Under the pieces are notes generated by a model. It saw only the letters and a program-made list of their open reading frames with translations, made no database searches and was not told the DNA's origin. Positions 16,554 to 24,423 of a DNA stretch of 36,078 nucleotides are shown here, piece by piece. Both the position numbers and the translations under genes were made by a program. Origin of the DNA: a virus; the IMG/VR virus record IMGVR_UViG_3300025102_000106, positions 1 through 36,078 of that record, one strand, 5' to 3'. How positions within the stretch are numbered: position 1 is the first letter of the stretch; each line of letters starts with the position of its first letter.

Positions 16554-17505
16554 CTAAAATATCCATAATTCTTTTAAAACGTTTTTGTTGTTCGTAAAAA
16601 AACTCAGCACCCTTTTTTCTTTGATCTTCTTTGTCTGAAAGACTTGCTCCTGCAATAATACCAGCTCCTCTTACAGCTGCAGATCTAGAAACAAATTCAC
16701 CATCAGCTAATTGAGCTAACATTGTATCTTCATTGTCATTACCCATACCAGCTCCGTCTTCAACAAAACCATGAGCTCTTACATAGTTGCTATAATCTTT
16801 TTCATCATGACTAAATTTAGAAGGCAGTGCTTGTCCACCTGTATTAAATTTTGCAACGTTAGCAATACCACCCGTTTTTAATCCTGTAGGTTGTTGTTCT
16901 TCGCCTAGTATTGCTTCTACTGATTGATAAGTATTTTTATCTTCTAATGGAGTATCTGAATAACTTCCATCTGCATTGTATGCTCTAGTTTGAAAACCTG
17001 TAGGGCCTCCTGCAAAACCACTCTCCATAAGTTTTTGATAATTTTTATTAAAGCCTGGCGGAACGTTTGACATATCATCTCCACCACCCATACCACCAAG
17101 TAAAGGAATAACTGCTGAACCTAATGCAACTTTACCTGCTGTAGTTTTTGGAATCATATTAGATAAAAAACTTCCTTCGTTACCAACTAAACCTGCTGCT
17201 GTTCCTGGATCAGCTCCTGAACTTGCAATGTTTGCTGCATTTGTTGCTTGACTTCCCGCAATCTGTGGAAATAAACTTTTTATTCCTGTCATAGTAGCTG
17301 TATTACCAAACTGTGCTCCTAATGTAGATCCTGCTAAAGTGTTAGCTCCTGTTTGACCAAATGCTGATAGTCCACCAACACCTGCCATACCACCTACTTG
17401 ACCTAAACTTCCAACTATTAAAGCATCTCTTAAAGATCTTTTAGTTGATTTTCCTCGAAGTTTTTGTACGCCAAATGTGGCTAGTGCTAGTGTAAATGGA
17501 TCCAT
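16531..17505 (-). CDS. Virion-associated Gly/Ala-rich protein, 324 aa
   Basis: First gene of the ejection block. The first 140 residues are Gly/Ala-rich with weak hydrophobic helices (KVALGSAVIPLLGGMGGG). The C-terminal half has LKTGGIANVAKFNTGG and the pattern AQLADGEFVSRSAAVRGAG. Variants of that last pattern (DGEFV/PGEFV) are common in the tails of phage tape-measure or ejection proteins. It ends in a charged helix (KKGAEFFYEQQKRFKRIMDI). The function is structural by context; I cannot name the T7 counterpart. A sigma70-like promoter lies at 17530-17558, so this gene may head its own transcript, which would continue through the ejection genes. Confidence 0.65.
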   Translation of the reverse strand: MDPFTLALATFGVQKLRGKSTKRSLRDALIVGSLGQVGGMAGVGGLSAFGQTGANTLAGSTLGAQFGNTATMTGIKSLFPQIAGSQATNAANIASSGADPGTAAGLVGNEGSFLSNMIPKTTAGKVALGSAVIPLLGGMGGGDDMSNVPPGFNKNYQKLMESGFAGGPTGFQTRAYNADGSYSDTPLEDKNTYQSVEAILGEEQQPTGLKTGGIANVAKFNTGGQALPSKFSHDEKDYSNYVRAHGFVEDGAGMGNDNEDTMLAQLADGEFVSRSAAVRGAGIIAGASLSDKEDQRKKGAEFFYEQQKRFKRIMDILDASRKDN

Positions 17506-17529
17506 AATTTATTCTTTTAAATATGGATA

Positions 17530-17558
17530 ATAATATCATTTTACTTGGCTAGTTTCAA
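17530..17558 (-). promoter_or_regulatory. Sigma70-like promoter for the ejection-protein operon
   Basis: Minus strand TTGAAA (17553-17558) and TATTAT (17530-17535) with a 17-bp spacer. The pair sits at one of the few gaps in the minus-strand gene chain, overlapping the end of the glycosyltransferase gene. The predicted leader to ATG 17505 is about 17 nt. Confidence 0.45.
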
Positions 17559-18398
17559 CTCATCAAGAAAACACCCTTCGTATTGGTGTTCTCCTACATG
17601 TATAATAGGGTCATTGACATAGACATAGCATTTACCTCCTATGTCTTTCCAAAGCTTACAGAATGAAAAATCTTCACCCATGTAAGTTTTAGTTTCAGGG
17701 TCATGTATACAATCAAAAAAGTTCCATAGGTTAGGTCTATCTACATACTCACCATTTATAACAGTCTTTTGAACTATGTTTTTATCTGGATACTTGTCAA
17801 TCATTTTGTCAAACACACTTCTTTTTATTAACATACATCCTGTAGGACTATGTGTAACTTCCATAACACCATTATCTAATTTAATGTTTTCAGGGTTTTC
17901 TACTTTCATAGGATAAGTATTTAACCATCTATGTATATCTCCAGGGTTTTTAACTTCACCTTTATTCCATTTCTCATAAAGCTTATCCCACATCATTGTT
18001 TTAAGTGGGTAAGGAATAGATATTAATTCTTTATCTAAATCTAACATTTTAATAATAGATTCTGCTTTAAAATATATATCTGAATCTACAAACAACATGT
18101 GTGTACAACTAGATTCTAAGAAAGCTGAAGTACATAAGTTTCTCCCTTGAGTTACTAAAGAAGATTTTAATAAAGTAAATGTAATCTTAACTCTTTTTTT
18201 AATACAAAGTTGTTGTAATTCTAATAACGCTTGTGTGTAATGCATAGTCACATCACTATGACAAGGAGTACAAATCATTATACTATGGTTTGGTTGTCCG
18301 GTGTCCCGTTTCCACATAGGAGTAGAAGCTTTTTCGTATGGGCTTACCTCAACCTCTTTTAATGTTTGGTATGTATCTTTATTTATTGTTTCTTTCAC
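17541..18398 (-). CDS. Glycosyltransferase, GT-A fold
   Basis: A 285-aa putative glycosyltransferase. After an N-terminal extension it shows a Rossmann-like start SIMICTPCHSDV, a TQGRNLC stretch, the metal/nucleotide-sugar motif FVDSDIYF (DSD at 105-107), and later YMGEDFSFCKLWKDIGG (GED 241-243), the usual catalytic/acceptor region of GT2-like enzymes. H267 in IIHVGEHQ may be a further metal ligand. The start is GTG with AAAGGAG seven bases upstream, inside the end of the preceding glycosyltransferase gene (20-nt overlap). The pair are therefore probably co-translated. The acceptor is unknown: virion protein, host surface glycan or DNA are all possible. The sequence at 18295-18304 encodes D-T-G-Q and is a near-copy of the GC-rich 10-mer. 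Confidence 0.82.
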   Translation of the reverse strand: MKETINKDTYQTLKEVEVSPYEKASTPMWKRDTGQPNHSIMICTPCHSDVTMHYTQALLELQQLCIKKRVKITFTLLKSSLVTQGRNLCTSAFLESSCTHMLFVDSDIYFKAESIIKMLDLDKELISIPYPLKTMMWDKLYEKWNKGEVKNPGDIHRWLNTYPMKVENPENIKLDNGVMEVTHSPTGCMLIKRSVFDKMIDKYPDKNIVQKTVINGEYVDRPNLWNFFDCIHDPETKTYMGEDFSFCKLWKDIGGKCYVYVNDPIIHVGEHQYEGCFLDELKLAK

Positions 18399-19314
18399 TC
18401 AAAGCTCCTTTCAAAAAGTTTGTCCATTCTATGCCTTTTTTCTCCCAGTTATAAAATCTTTTGTAAAATTTTTGTTGTTCTTCTAAATGTTCTTGCATAA
18501 AACTTTCATGTAAATAATCAGCAGCTATGTTAATTGCTCCTGCTGTATCTTTTGCCATCTGTTCATAGTTTGTTGAATAATTAATATACACAGGCCACTC
18601 TGCACAAGTTTCATACAAAGCTCCATAGTTATTAGTAATAACGTGTACACCAGAAGCTAATGCTTCAAGTGCTGATGCACATGATGTTTCTTCAAATATG
18701 GATGGATACACAAACATATCATAACTAGGCATTACTTCTCGTATATGTTCATTAGATTTATATCCAATGTAGTTTACATTAGGTAATTGTCTAGCTTGTT
18801 CATATAATGATTCAAAATCTTTTTCTGTATTTTTTTCAAATTCAGATCCATAAACTTTACATGAACTATAAACATCTAATTTTATATTAGGATTTTCAAT
18901 TTCTTGCATGGCACGTAATAAAACATTTAAACCTCTCCAAGGAGTACAATGATGTATTAGTTTAATAGCATGACCTCTTTTGTATATTTTTCTATTAGGA
19001 AAACTATCTACACCATTTTTTATCACTACAGATTTTTCTGTAGGTATGTCAAAAGCATATCTAAATTTTTCATAATTCCAATGACTATTAAAAACATACC
19101 AATCGTATTCATGGTGTCGTGACTTATCTTTAAAAAATTTTTGAAGGTTAGGTTGATCCCAAGAATTTTTTTGCCATAAAATATTTAATTTATCTGGATC
19201 TATCGGAACTTTACCTGGTATAGATGTACATATCTGTACTTGATCTAATAGTTCTTTGGAAACATGCTTTTGAAGCATTTCCATTTGTAGCTCTGTGGCT
19301 CCTCTGGGCTGCAT
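18379..19314 (-). CDS. Glycosyltransferase family 4-like (GT-B fold)
   Basis: A 311-aa retaining-type glycosyltransferase. It starts directly at the N-terminal substrate motif (RGATELQMEMLQKHV), slightly shorter than cellular GT4 enzymes. The C-terminal domain shows KLIHHCTPWRGLNVLLRAM, then NVNYIGYKSNEHI, then YPSIFEETSCASALEALASG containing the EX7E motif (E209, E217), then GVHVITNNYGAL. All are typical of group 1 glycosyltransferases. It shares one base with the upstream 65-aa gene and overlaps the GT-A gene downstream. The two enzymes of different fold probably act in sequence on one acceptor; that is inference. Confidence 0.87.
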   Translation of the reverse strand: MQPRGATELQMEMLQKHVSKELLDQVQICTSIPGKVPIDPDKLNILWQKNSWDQPNLQKFFKDKSRHHEYDWYVFNSHWNYEKFRYAFDIPTEKSVVIKNGVDSFPNRKIYKRGHAIKLIHHCTPWRGLNVLLRAMQEIENPNIKLDVYSSCKVYGSEFEKNTEKDFESLYEQARQLPNVNYIGYKSNEHIREVMPSYDMFVYPSIFEETSCASALEALASGVHVITNNYGALYETCAEWPVYINYSTNYEQMAKDTAGAINIAADYLHESFMQEHLEEQQKFYKRFYNWEKKGIEWTNFLKGALSERNNK

Positions 19315-19511
19315 TACTTTTTGGTTTCTGCCCCCATAGTAACTTTAGTAACCTTTATTTCAAGGTCTTGTCTAAAATCATCCACAGTAGTATCAGTATT
19401 GGGATCAGCAACATCAGCATCAAACTCATCTTTATTAGCATAAACTTTACCTGTTCTTTTGTGTTTAACTATTTCTTTTGCTTCTGCTGGTAATTTAATT
19501 ATATCACTCAT
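19314..19511 (-). CDS. Small conserved acidic phage protein, 65 aa
   Basis: A short soluble protein beginning MSDIIKLPAEAKEIVKHKRTG. It has a KRTGKVYANKDEFDADVADPN region that looks like a compact fold, and an acidic middle. No enzymatic motif. Such proteins occur beside tail and head-closure genes in marine podoviruses, but I do not know a function. The ATG overlaps the stop of the 45-aa basic gene (ATGA) and the end shares a base with the GT4 gene. Confidence 0.7.
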   Translation of the reverse strand: MSDIIKLPAEAKEIVKHKRTGKVYANKDEFDADVADPNTDTTVDDFRQDLEIKVTKVTMGAETKK

Positions 19512-19645
19512 TTTTGTCTCCGTCCTTGTCTATTATATTTTTTATTATTCTGCAACTTCTTTTTTTTGTTAGGATTCTTAGTGTGTCTTCTAGGTCTCTT
19601 TCTAGGTTTATCTCTTTCAACAAAGTCTTTAAATTTTCTAGCCAT
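19508..19645 (-). CDS. Very basic 45-aa protein
   Basis: Opens MARKFKDFVERDKPRKRPRR; almost half of all residues are Lys or Arg. The start overlaps the end of the upstream 111-aa gene by 8 nt and the stop forms ATGA with the next start, so the reading frame fits the tightly coupled chain here. The composition suggests binding to nucleic acid or to acidic virion surfaces. I do not recognise a family. Confidence 0.68.
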   Translation of the reverse strand: MARKFKDFVERDKPRKRPRRHTKNPNKKKKLQNNKKYNRQGRRQK

Positions 19646-19973
19646 TTTCTTGTGAACGATCTATCAAAGCATAGCTTACAATACCAGTAATTTCATTAGC
19701 TGCACCTGCTTGCATAGATAAGATATCGCTAGCTTCTAAATTAAGAGACCCTTTAACCATATTTACAGTTGCTTTATTTAGTTCTGAATAAGATACTTTT
19801 ACAGCAGATCCACCTGATTTAGTTACTATTGCATGAGTATCAACATTACTTGCAGTGTCATGCACTGCTTGTATACTTTTTACAATAATAGTTGCATCAC
19901 TAGGGCACGTTAAAACTGGTGTAACGTTAGTAGTTGTTAAATCAAATGTTTCGCTTTTATATCTTATTGTCAT
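19638..19973 (-). CDS. Probable virion structural protein, 111 aa
   Basis: A predicted all-beta protein (TIRYKSETFDLTTTNVTPVL, then ATIIVKSIQAVHDTASN, then LEASDILSMQAGAANEITG) typical of small phage virion or tail accessory proteins. The pattern of SIQAVHDTA and DILSMQAG suggests a beta-sandwich subunit similar to those in decoration or tail-tip proteins. There is no enzymatic motif. It is flanked by and coupled to the 54-aa gene (ATGA overlap) and the basic 45-aa gene. The assignment is based on fold appearance and its position next to the gp10-like protein. Confidence 0.6.
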   Translation of the reverse strand: MTIRYKSETFDLTTTNVTPVLTCPSDATIIVKSIQAVHDTASNVDTHAIVTKSGGSAVKVSYSELNKATVNMVKGSLNLEASDILSMQAGAANEITGIVSYALIDRSQENG

Positions 19974-20134
19974 TGCATAAAGTAATTAAACGAATCTTGT
20001 TCGTTTTTCAAGTCTTGTTGATATGAAGTATTTAATTGATTTTCAATAGTTGCAAGACCTTGGTTTATTTGTCTAAATCCTTCCACACTATATTCTTGTG
20101 GTGGTTCTGGTACATATACATTTATCTTAGCCAT
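19970..20134 (-). CDS. Small conserved protein next to tail protein gene, 54 aa
   Basis: Starts MAKINVYVPEPPQEYSVEGF and continues as one helix with Gln and Asn (RQINQGLATIENQLN). Its ATG shares a base with the stop of the gp10-like gene (TAATG) and its own stop forms ATGA with the next start. That two-sided coupling strongly supports it as real. A role in tail assembly is likely by position only. Confidence 0.7.
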   Translation of the reverse strand: MAKINVYVPEPPQEYSVEGFRQINQGLATIENQLNTSYQQDLKNEQDSFNYFMQ

Positions 20135-22062
20135 TATCTTCTTCCATCTGGGTTTACATCTGCTCTAAATGTACCAAATCTCCAAGTTTCGTCAACAGCA
20201 TTATTTTGTATTTTAATATTTGCAAGTCTACCCCTAGCTCTTGTGTCTATTTTTTGTGTACTAGAAGTAATAGTAAATGGCCCTAATTGAGATGAAGATC
20301 CTGTATCAACAGGAAACTCTTTTAAAAATATTGTGACAATTGCATTACCTTGTAGGTTTTTAAAATCTGGTAAAAATCTACTTACTCTTAACATATATTC
20401 TCCATCTCCTTCTGTAGGTAAATCAAAATCTCCTGATTGTATGTACGCAGGTATAGCTGTTTCTGTTCCATTTAATGCTATTTCATTATTACCTACTTCA
20501 TGAGCATAATAAGTAGATGCTCCAAAAGTATTTGTTGCACCACTTAAATTAGAAATTGTTGGAGTGCCACTAGAAGAATATTCAGTTGCATAAGGCACAT
20601 CATAAGTACTAGCATCTGCGTATGAACTTCTAGCTAATGACATGGTAGACCAACTATTTTCTACATAGTTATAAACTACAGCTCTATTGTTTTGAACCGC
20701 TGGATTACCTAAAGGAGTACCTGATGGGTAAAACCACACAATTTCATTAAACAAAGAATTGTGTGAACCATATATAATTTCATTTGAAGAATAGTTTATT
20801 CCTACATTTGTTCCGGTGGTCGTGAACACAAAATCTTCTACAAGTGACGGAAGTAATTTAACTGTACCGTCAAATACAAAAAATCCTCCCCCTGCCCCCA
20901 TCCAAAATACTTTACCATCTGCATATACAGTAGCGTGTTGTCCAATACACCCACAGTTTGATCCAACTTGTCTTATAGAAAAAGTAAATGGTGGACCTAC
21001 AAACTGCATCGTATATGCTGCTTGATCAGTTAAAATTAAATTATAATCTTTACCAGATACAGCTGCTACAATCTTATTACCTGTATCAAGTCTAAATGTT
21101 CCAGCAGTATTTACTGAAGTTGGTTGATAAACACTAAAGTTTTCTTGATCACTAAATCTAATAAACATAGGATCTTGCGTTGTAGTATCTCCTATTGTTG
21201 TTTCAGTTCCAAAATGAACTACATGTCTATCTCTGTCTGATGTTATTGTTAATCTTGATGCCGTTGGAGCGCCTGTCATAACTACTGCTCTTTGTTCCAA
21301 AGGATTTGAAACTCCAGGATTCCATACAAATGTTTTACCATCTTTAACTGTTGCTATTAATTGTTGTCCAAAGTTATCTAAAGACCATGTTCCAGGATCA
21401 AGTATTACTGTAGAACTTGTTGTTCCAGAACCCCAACCAACTGTACCCCATGTACTAGTACCCCAACCATAACCATATGTTTGTATTGTAGGACCAATTT
21501 CTTCGTAAGCATTAATGCTTGCAGATCCTGCTGCAGTCATGCCTGAACCAGATTCATTTGTTTGCATTTGAATTGTAAAACTGTTTGCATTTGGTACAGT
21601 TAAAACTTCATAAGTTAAATCTTGAAAATTAGCTACAGTAAAACCTGTAGCTCCACCACCTGGTAAAGTAACCGAAGTAAATGTTACATATTCTCCAACA
21701 TCTAAAGCATGACTTGTTTTATTTATTGTAACTGTGTTAGATCCATTTGTAGATGTAAAAGTTGCTCCTGTTAAAGCTGTTGCTAAAGGTGTTACATCAT
21801 AAAATTTATCTTCATAATAAATATATAGAGCTTTTGAAGTACCAAGTGCTGCGTATCTATTTCCTTCTAAATCTGTCCAAGTATGTTGAGCACGTGTTGG
21901 TCCAGAAATAGTTTCTTGTCCAATAGCTGTATAGCCACCTATTTTTTCTGGTTGGCCATATCTAAATCTAACAAAATCTCCATCAATCCACTGTCCTTCT
22001 GCTCCTGATGGGGTATCTGCTTTATTAATTCCTGGTACTATTTTTACATTAGCTAATGGCAT
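20134..22062 (-). CDS. Tail/packaged-DNA stabilisation protein (P22 gp10-like), 642 aa
   Basis: The N-terminus MPLANVKIVPGINKADTPSG, followed by GQWIDGDFVRFRYGQPEKIGGY and LEGNRYAALGTSKALYIYY, is the signature of a common marine podovirus structural protein related to the P22 gp10 group of tail-needle-proximal proteins. The body is beta-rich, with repeated TSTWGTVGWGSG-type turns and FWMGAGGGFFVFDG. The length is normal for the family. It probably forms part of the tail hub that closes the portal. The stop shares one base with the start of the 54-aa gene. Weak -35/-10-like boxes (TTGGAA, TAAAAT) precede the start with a 17-bp gap. Confidence 0.75.
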   Translation of the reverse strand: MPLANVKIVPGINKADTPSGAEGQWIDGDFVRFRYGQPEKIGGYTAIGQETISGPTRAQHTWTDLEGNRYAALGTSKALYIYYEDKFYDVTPLATALTGATFTSTNGSNTVTINKTSHALDVGEYVTFTSVTLPGGGATGFTVANFQDLTYEVLTVPNANSFTIQMQTNESGSGMTAAGSASINAYEEIGPTIQTYGYGWGTSTWGTVGWGSGTTSSTVILDPGTWSLDNFGQQLIATVKDGKTFVWNPGVSNPLEQRAVVMTGAPTASRLTITSDRDRHVVHFGTETTIGDTTTQDPMFIRFSDQENFSVYQPTSVNTAGTFRLDTGNKIVAAVSGKDYNLILTDQAAYTMQFVGPPFTFSIRQVGSNCGCIGQHATVYADGKVFWMGAGGGFFVFDGTVKLLPSLVEDFVFTTTGTNVGINYSSNEIIYGSHNSLFNEIVWFYPSGTPLGNPAVQNNRAVVYNYVENSWSTMSLARSSYADASTYDVPYATEYSSSGTPTISNLSGATNTFGASTYYAHEVGNNEIALNGTETAIPAYIQSGDFDLPTEGDGEYMLRVSRFLPDFKNLQGNAIVTIFLKEFPVDTGSSSQLGPFTITSSTQKIDTRARGRLANIKIQNNAVDETWRFGTFRADVNPDGRR

Positions 22063-22081
22063 AATGTTATTTTACATCATT

Positions 22082-22756
22082 TTAGAGCTTCTTCCAAGTC
22101 GCAGGAGAAGGTATATTATGTTCAGATTTAATACCTTCTTTCATGGTCAACATTATATCTCCTGATATAGATATTCGAGGCACGTCTTTTGTGTTCTTTC
22201 CAGTTTCATGAAACATCATAGATGGAAATATAATTACATTACCTGTCTCTGCAGGATACTCAGCTTTACCATAATTGTTCTGATCCCACTCTGTAAAGTA
22301 TGGATCTCTCTTTGGAATATTTAATCCTACCTTATGTGCATCGTCATCAAGTAAAAAAAGATTACCTTGTTCATGGGCTTGTGGGTAATAAACAAAACTA
22401 AAGTGACTACTCATATGTCGATGATAAGAAATAAATTGTTCTTTAACAGATAAGGTAGCCCAAGACTTAGTTATATATATTTCAAACAAATCTAAGTTAT
22501 ATTTTTGTGCAGATAAACAACCTCGTATTACTTTAGATAACTCTGTATATAATTCTTTAAATCTTTTATCTTTGTGAAGATTATCATCAATAGATTGTAA
22601 TTCTTTTGGTTTTACATCTGTAGTTGTTGAGTATTGAGAATTAGTTGGAGTAATATCTCTTAGTATTATAGGTACAATTTTTTTGTTAATATTTTCAAAA
22701 TTTTCTAACTTAGTAATGTATATAGGATAACCAAACCATTTTGATATATTTGCCAT
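22082..22756 (-). CDS. 2OG-Fe(II) oxygenase, sixth copy outside the cassette
   Basis: A 224-aa putative non-haem iron dioxygenase. The double-stranded beta-helix core shows ISYHRHMSSHFSFVYY (candidate iron ligands H112 and H114), TGNVIIFPSMMFHETGKN (H183) and VPRISISGD (R194, 2-oxoglutarate binding). This is the pattern of the phage PF13759-type family, with HxH in place of HxD. It lies alone between the gp10-like tail protein and a Gly-rich adhesin, not with the other oxygenases. Substrate unknown. The full ligand set suggests an active enzyme. Confidence 0.82.
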   Translation of the reverse strand: MANISKWFGYPIYITKLENFENINKKIVPIILRDITPTNSQYSTTTDVKPKELQSIDDNLHKDKRFKELYTELSKVIRGCLSAQKYNLDLFEIYITKSWATLSVKEQFISYHRHMSSHFSFVYYPQAHEQGNLFLLDDDAHKVGLNIPKRDPYFTEWDQNNYGKAEYPAETGNVIIFPSMMFHETGKNTKDVPRISISGDIMLTMKEGIKSEHNIPSPATWKKL

Positions 22757-22767
22757 AAGGCACTATA

Positions 22768-23703
22768 TTAATTTACTCGTAAAAATCTATACCTAACTTC
22801 TCCATTTCCACCTGCAAAAGCAGTTTCTCCTGTACTGCCAATATTTTGTGCACCACCTCCACCACCACCAGAACCTCTTGTACCAGCAGTTGCTGCGGGT
22901 CCACCTATACCACATCCATTTCCACCAGATATATTGCCAGCATAAGAGTCAGCACCGTCAGAACCAGCAATTTGACAGTTGTCTCCTCCACAGTTTCCGT
23001 TATTATCACCAGCAGCTCCATTACCAGATTGATTAAATGTTCCAACTGGTCCTGATGTTAAAGTTGTTACTGCTTTAGTTGATCCGTCACTATCTCTAAA
23101 ATTTCCTGATGTCACAGCTGAAGCATTTATTGTAGCTGATCCAGCAGTTCCAGCAGTATTTGTTCTTAAAGGTCCTTGAACTCCACCACCTGTACCACTT
23201 GCTCCACCACCTGCACCTAAAGTAAATATAGCTCCAGTTGAAGATCCAGATAGTGTTGTGTTTGTTCCAGCACTTCCAGTTTTTGGTTGACCAAAGTTTG
23301 CAGTTTGATTTCCTGGAGATCCACCAGATCCTATCGAATAAGATAGTGTTTCACCTTCAGTTACGGTAAAAACTTTATCTGATACATATGCACCAGATCC
23401 ACCACCTGCCCCAGAGGATTCACCACCAGCTTTGTCATAACTTACTCCACCTGCAGCTCCACCACCTCCACCAACAGCAGCTTGTATGTGAATTGCGTTA
23501 GCTCCTTCAGGAACTGCAAAGGTTCCTGATCCTGAACTTAATGTTTGAATTGAAGTTGCTTGAAAAGCTGCAAATACTAATTTCCAAACACCAGATACTT
23601 TTCCATATATTTCATCTGCTTCTTGCCAAGTACCTGATACTTTGCCATATGCATTATCTATTTCTTCAAATGTTCCTGAAACTTTAGCATAGGTATTAGC
23701 CAT
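22768..23703 (-). CDS. Gly-rich tail fibre/adhesin with YxKVSGTW repeats
   Basis: A 311-aa protein. The first 40 residues contain three copies of a YAKVSGTF/YGKVSGTW/YGKVSGVW unit, about 14 residues apart, which may be the virion-attachment part. A beta strand region (TFAVPEGANAIHIQAAVGG) leads into a long Gly-rich domain with GGGGG and GSGGGGGGAQ runs, closing with NGEVRYRFLRVN. Gly-rich domains of this kind form polyglycine-type lattices at the tips of fibres in several phages. The C-terminal strand resembles the IVIIRYKFQ ends of the three fibres at 28499-33274. AGGAG precedes the ATG. Likely receptor-binding. Confidence 0.75.
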   Translation of the reverse strand: MANTYAKVSGTFEEIDNAYGKVSGTWQEADEIYGKVSGVWKLVFAAFQATSIQTLSSGSGTFAVPEGANAIHIQAAVGGGGGAAGGVSYDKAGGESSGAGGGSGAYVSDKVFTVTEGETLSYSIGSGGSPGNQTANFGQPKTGSAGTNTTLSGSSTGAIFTLGAGGGASGTGGGVQGPLRTNTAGTAGSATINASAVTSGNFRDSDGSTKAVTTLTSGPVGTFNQSGNGAAGDNNGNCGGDNCQIAGSDGADSYAGNISGGNGCGIGGPAATAGTRGSGGGGGGAQNIGSTGETAFAGGNGEVRYRFLRVN

Positions 23704-23711
23704 CTAAACTC

Positions 23712-24386
23712 CTATGTTGAATATTTAAACCAAATATCTCCATCACTACCTCCCGAAGGAGAAGATGTACTTATTGTAAATTTTCTTTGTAATTTATCAG
23801 CAGTCACTGCATTATCAGCGATCTTAGCTGTGCTCACATTTGCGTTAGAAATGTTGACGGTCAAAACTGCATTATCTGCTAGTTGTGCGCTTTGAACTGC
23901 ATCATCAGCAATTTTATCGTTGTTTACTGCATCATCAGCAATTGAAGCTGTGCCTATTGTACCACCTAATGTATCTAGCGATACTTCATTTAAGTTTGTA
24001 CCATCAGCGTATGCTGCATAAATTTTTGAAGAATCTAATGTAAAGCCAGTTCCTGATGCAGTTTTAATTGTAAGGTTTGTTGGATTAGTAATTAGCCTGC
24101 AATCAAATATATAAAATTTTTCTATAGAGTCTGGTATGGTTACTGTGGTTGCTCCCGATAGTGTAATTGTTGCAAATTTAATCACCATATTTCTAGCAGT
24201 AGAAATAGATGCATTACTCATTACTAAAGCTGTAGTAGAACCACTTGATAAAGTTATAGATTCAAAACCTGCAATAGCTTGTTGAACAAGTTCTAAATTT
24301 GTATTTGTTTTAGTTCCCCATGTACCGGCATTCTCACCGGTAGCCATTAGCTCTAGTTTAAGATCTGATGAAAAAGTTGATGCCAT
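23712..24386 (-). CDS. Tail fibre protein with AD(D/N)AV repeats
   Basis: A 224-aa fibre-type protein. The N-terminus (FSSDLKLELMATGENAGTWG) is the well-known fibre start shared by many marine phages. The middle is beta-rich. Residues about 150-200 are tandem repeats of the form ASIADDAVNNDKIADDAV / SAQLADNAV, expected to make a trimeric beta/coiled shaft. The end reads SPSGGSDGDIWFKYST, a typical fibre terminus. No Shine-Dalgarno precedes the ATG, but a strong -10 box ends 8 nt upstream, so the mRNA may be leaderless. Confidence 0.78.
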   Translation of the reverse strand: MASTFSSDLKLELMATGENAGTWGTKTNTNLELVQQAIAGFESITLSSGSTTALVMSNASISTARNMVIKFATITLSGATTVTIPDSIEKFYIFDCRLITNPTNLTIKTASGTGFTLDSSKIYAAYADGTNLNEVSLDTLGGTIGTASIADDAVNNDKIADDAVQSAQLADNAVLTVNISNANVSTAKIADNAVTADKLQRKFTISTSSPSGGSDGDIWFKYST

Positions 24387-24394
24387 AATTTGGT

Positions 24395-24423
24395 ATTATA
24401 CACTTTTTAAGCTGCCTTATCAA
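24395..24423 (-). promoter_or_regulatory. Sigma70-like promoter close to a fibre start codon
   Basis: Minus strand TTGATA (24418-24423), 17-bp spacer, TATAAT (24395-24400). The -10 ends 8 nt before ATG 24386, so a start site 6-8 nt downstream would make a leaderless message. The gene lacks a ribosome-binding site, which agrees with that reading. Confidence 0.5.

Noticed and set aside
22063-22097. Promoter-like TTGGAA/TAAAAT before the gp10-like gene
   Set aside because: Only four and five of six matches, and the -10 lies 6 nt from the ATG. Too weak in AT-rich DNA to list as a feature.
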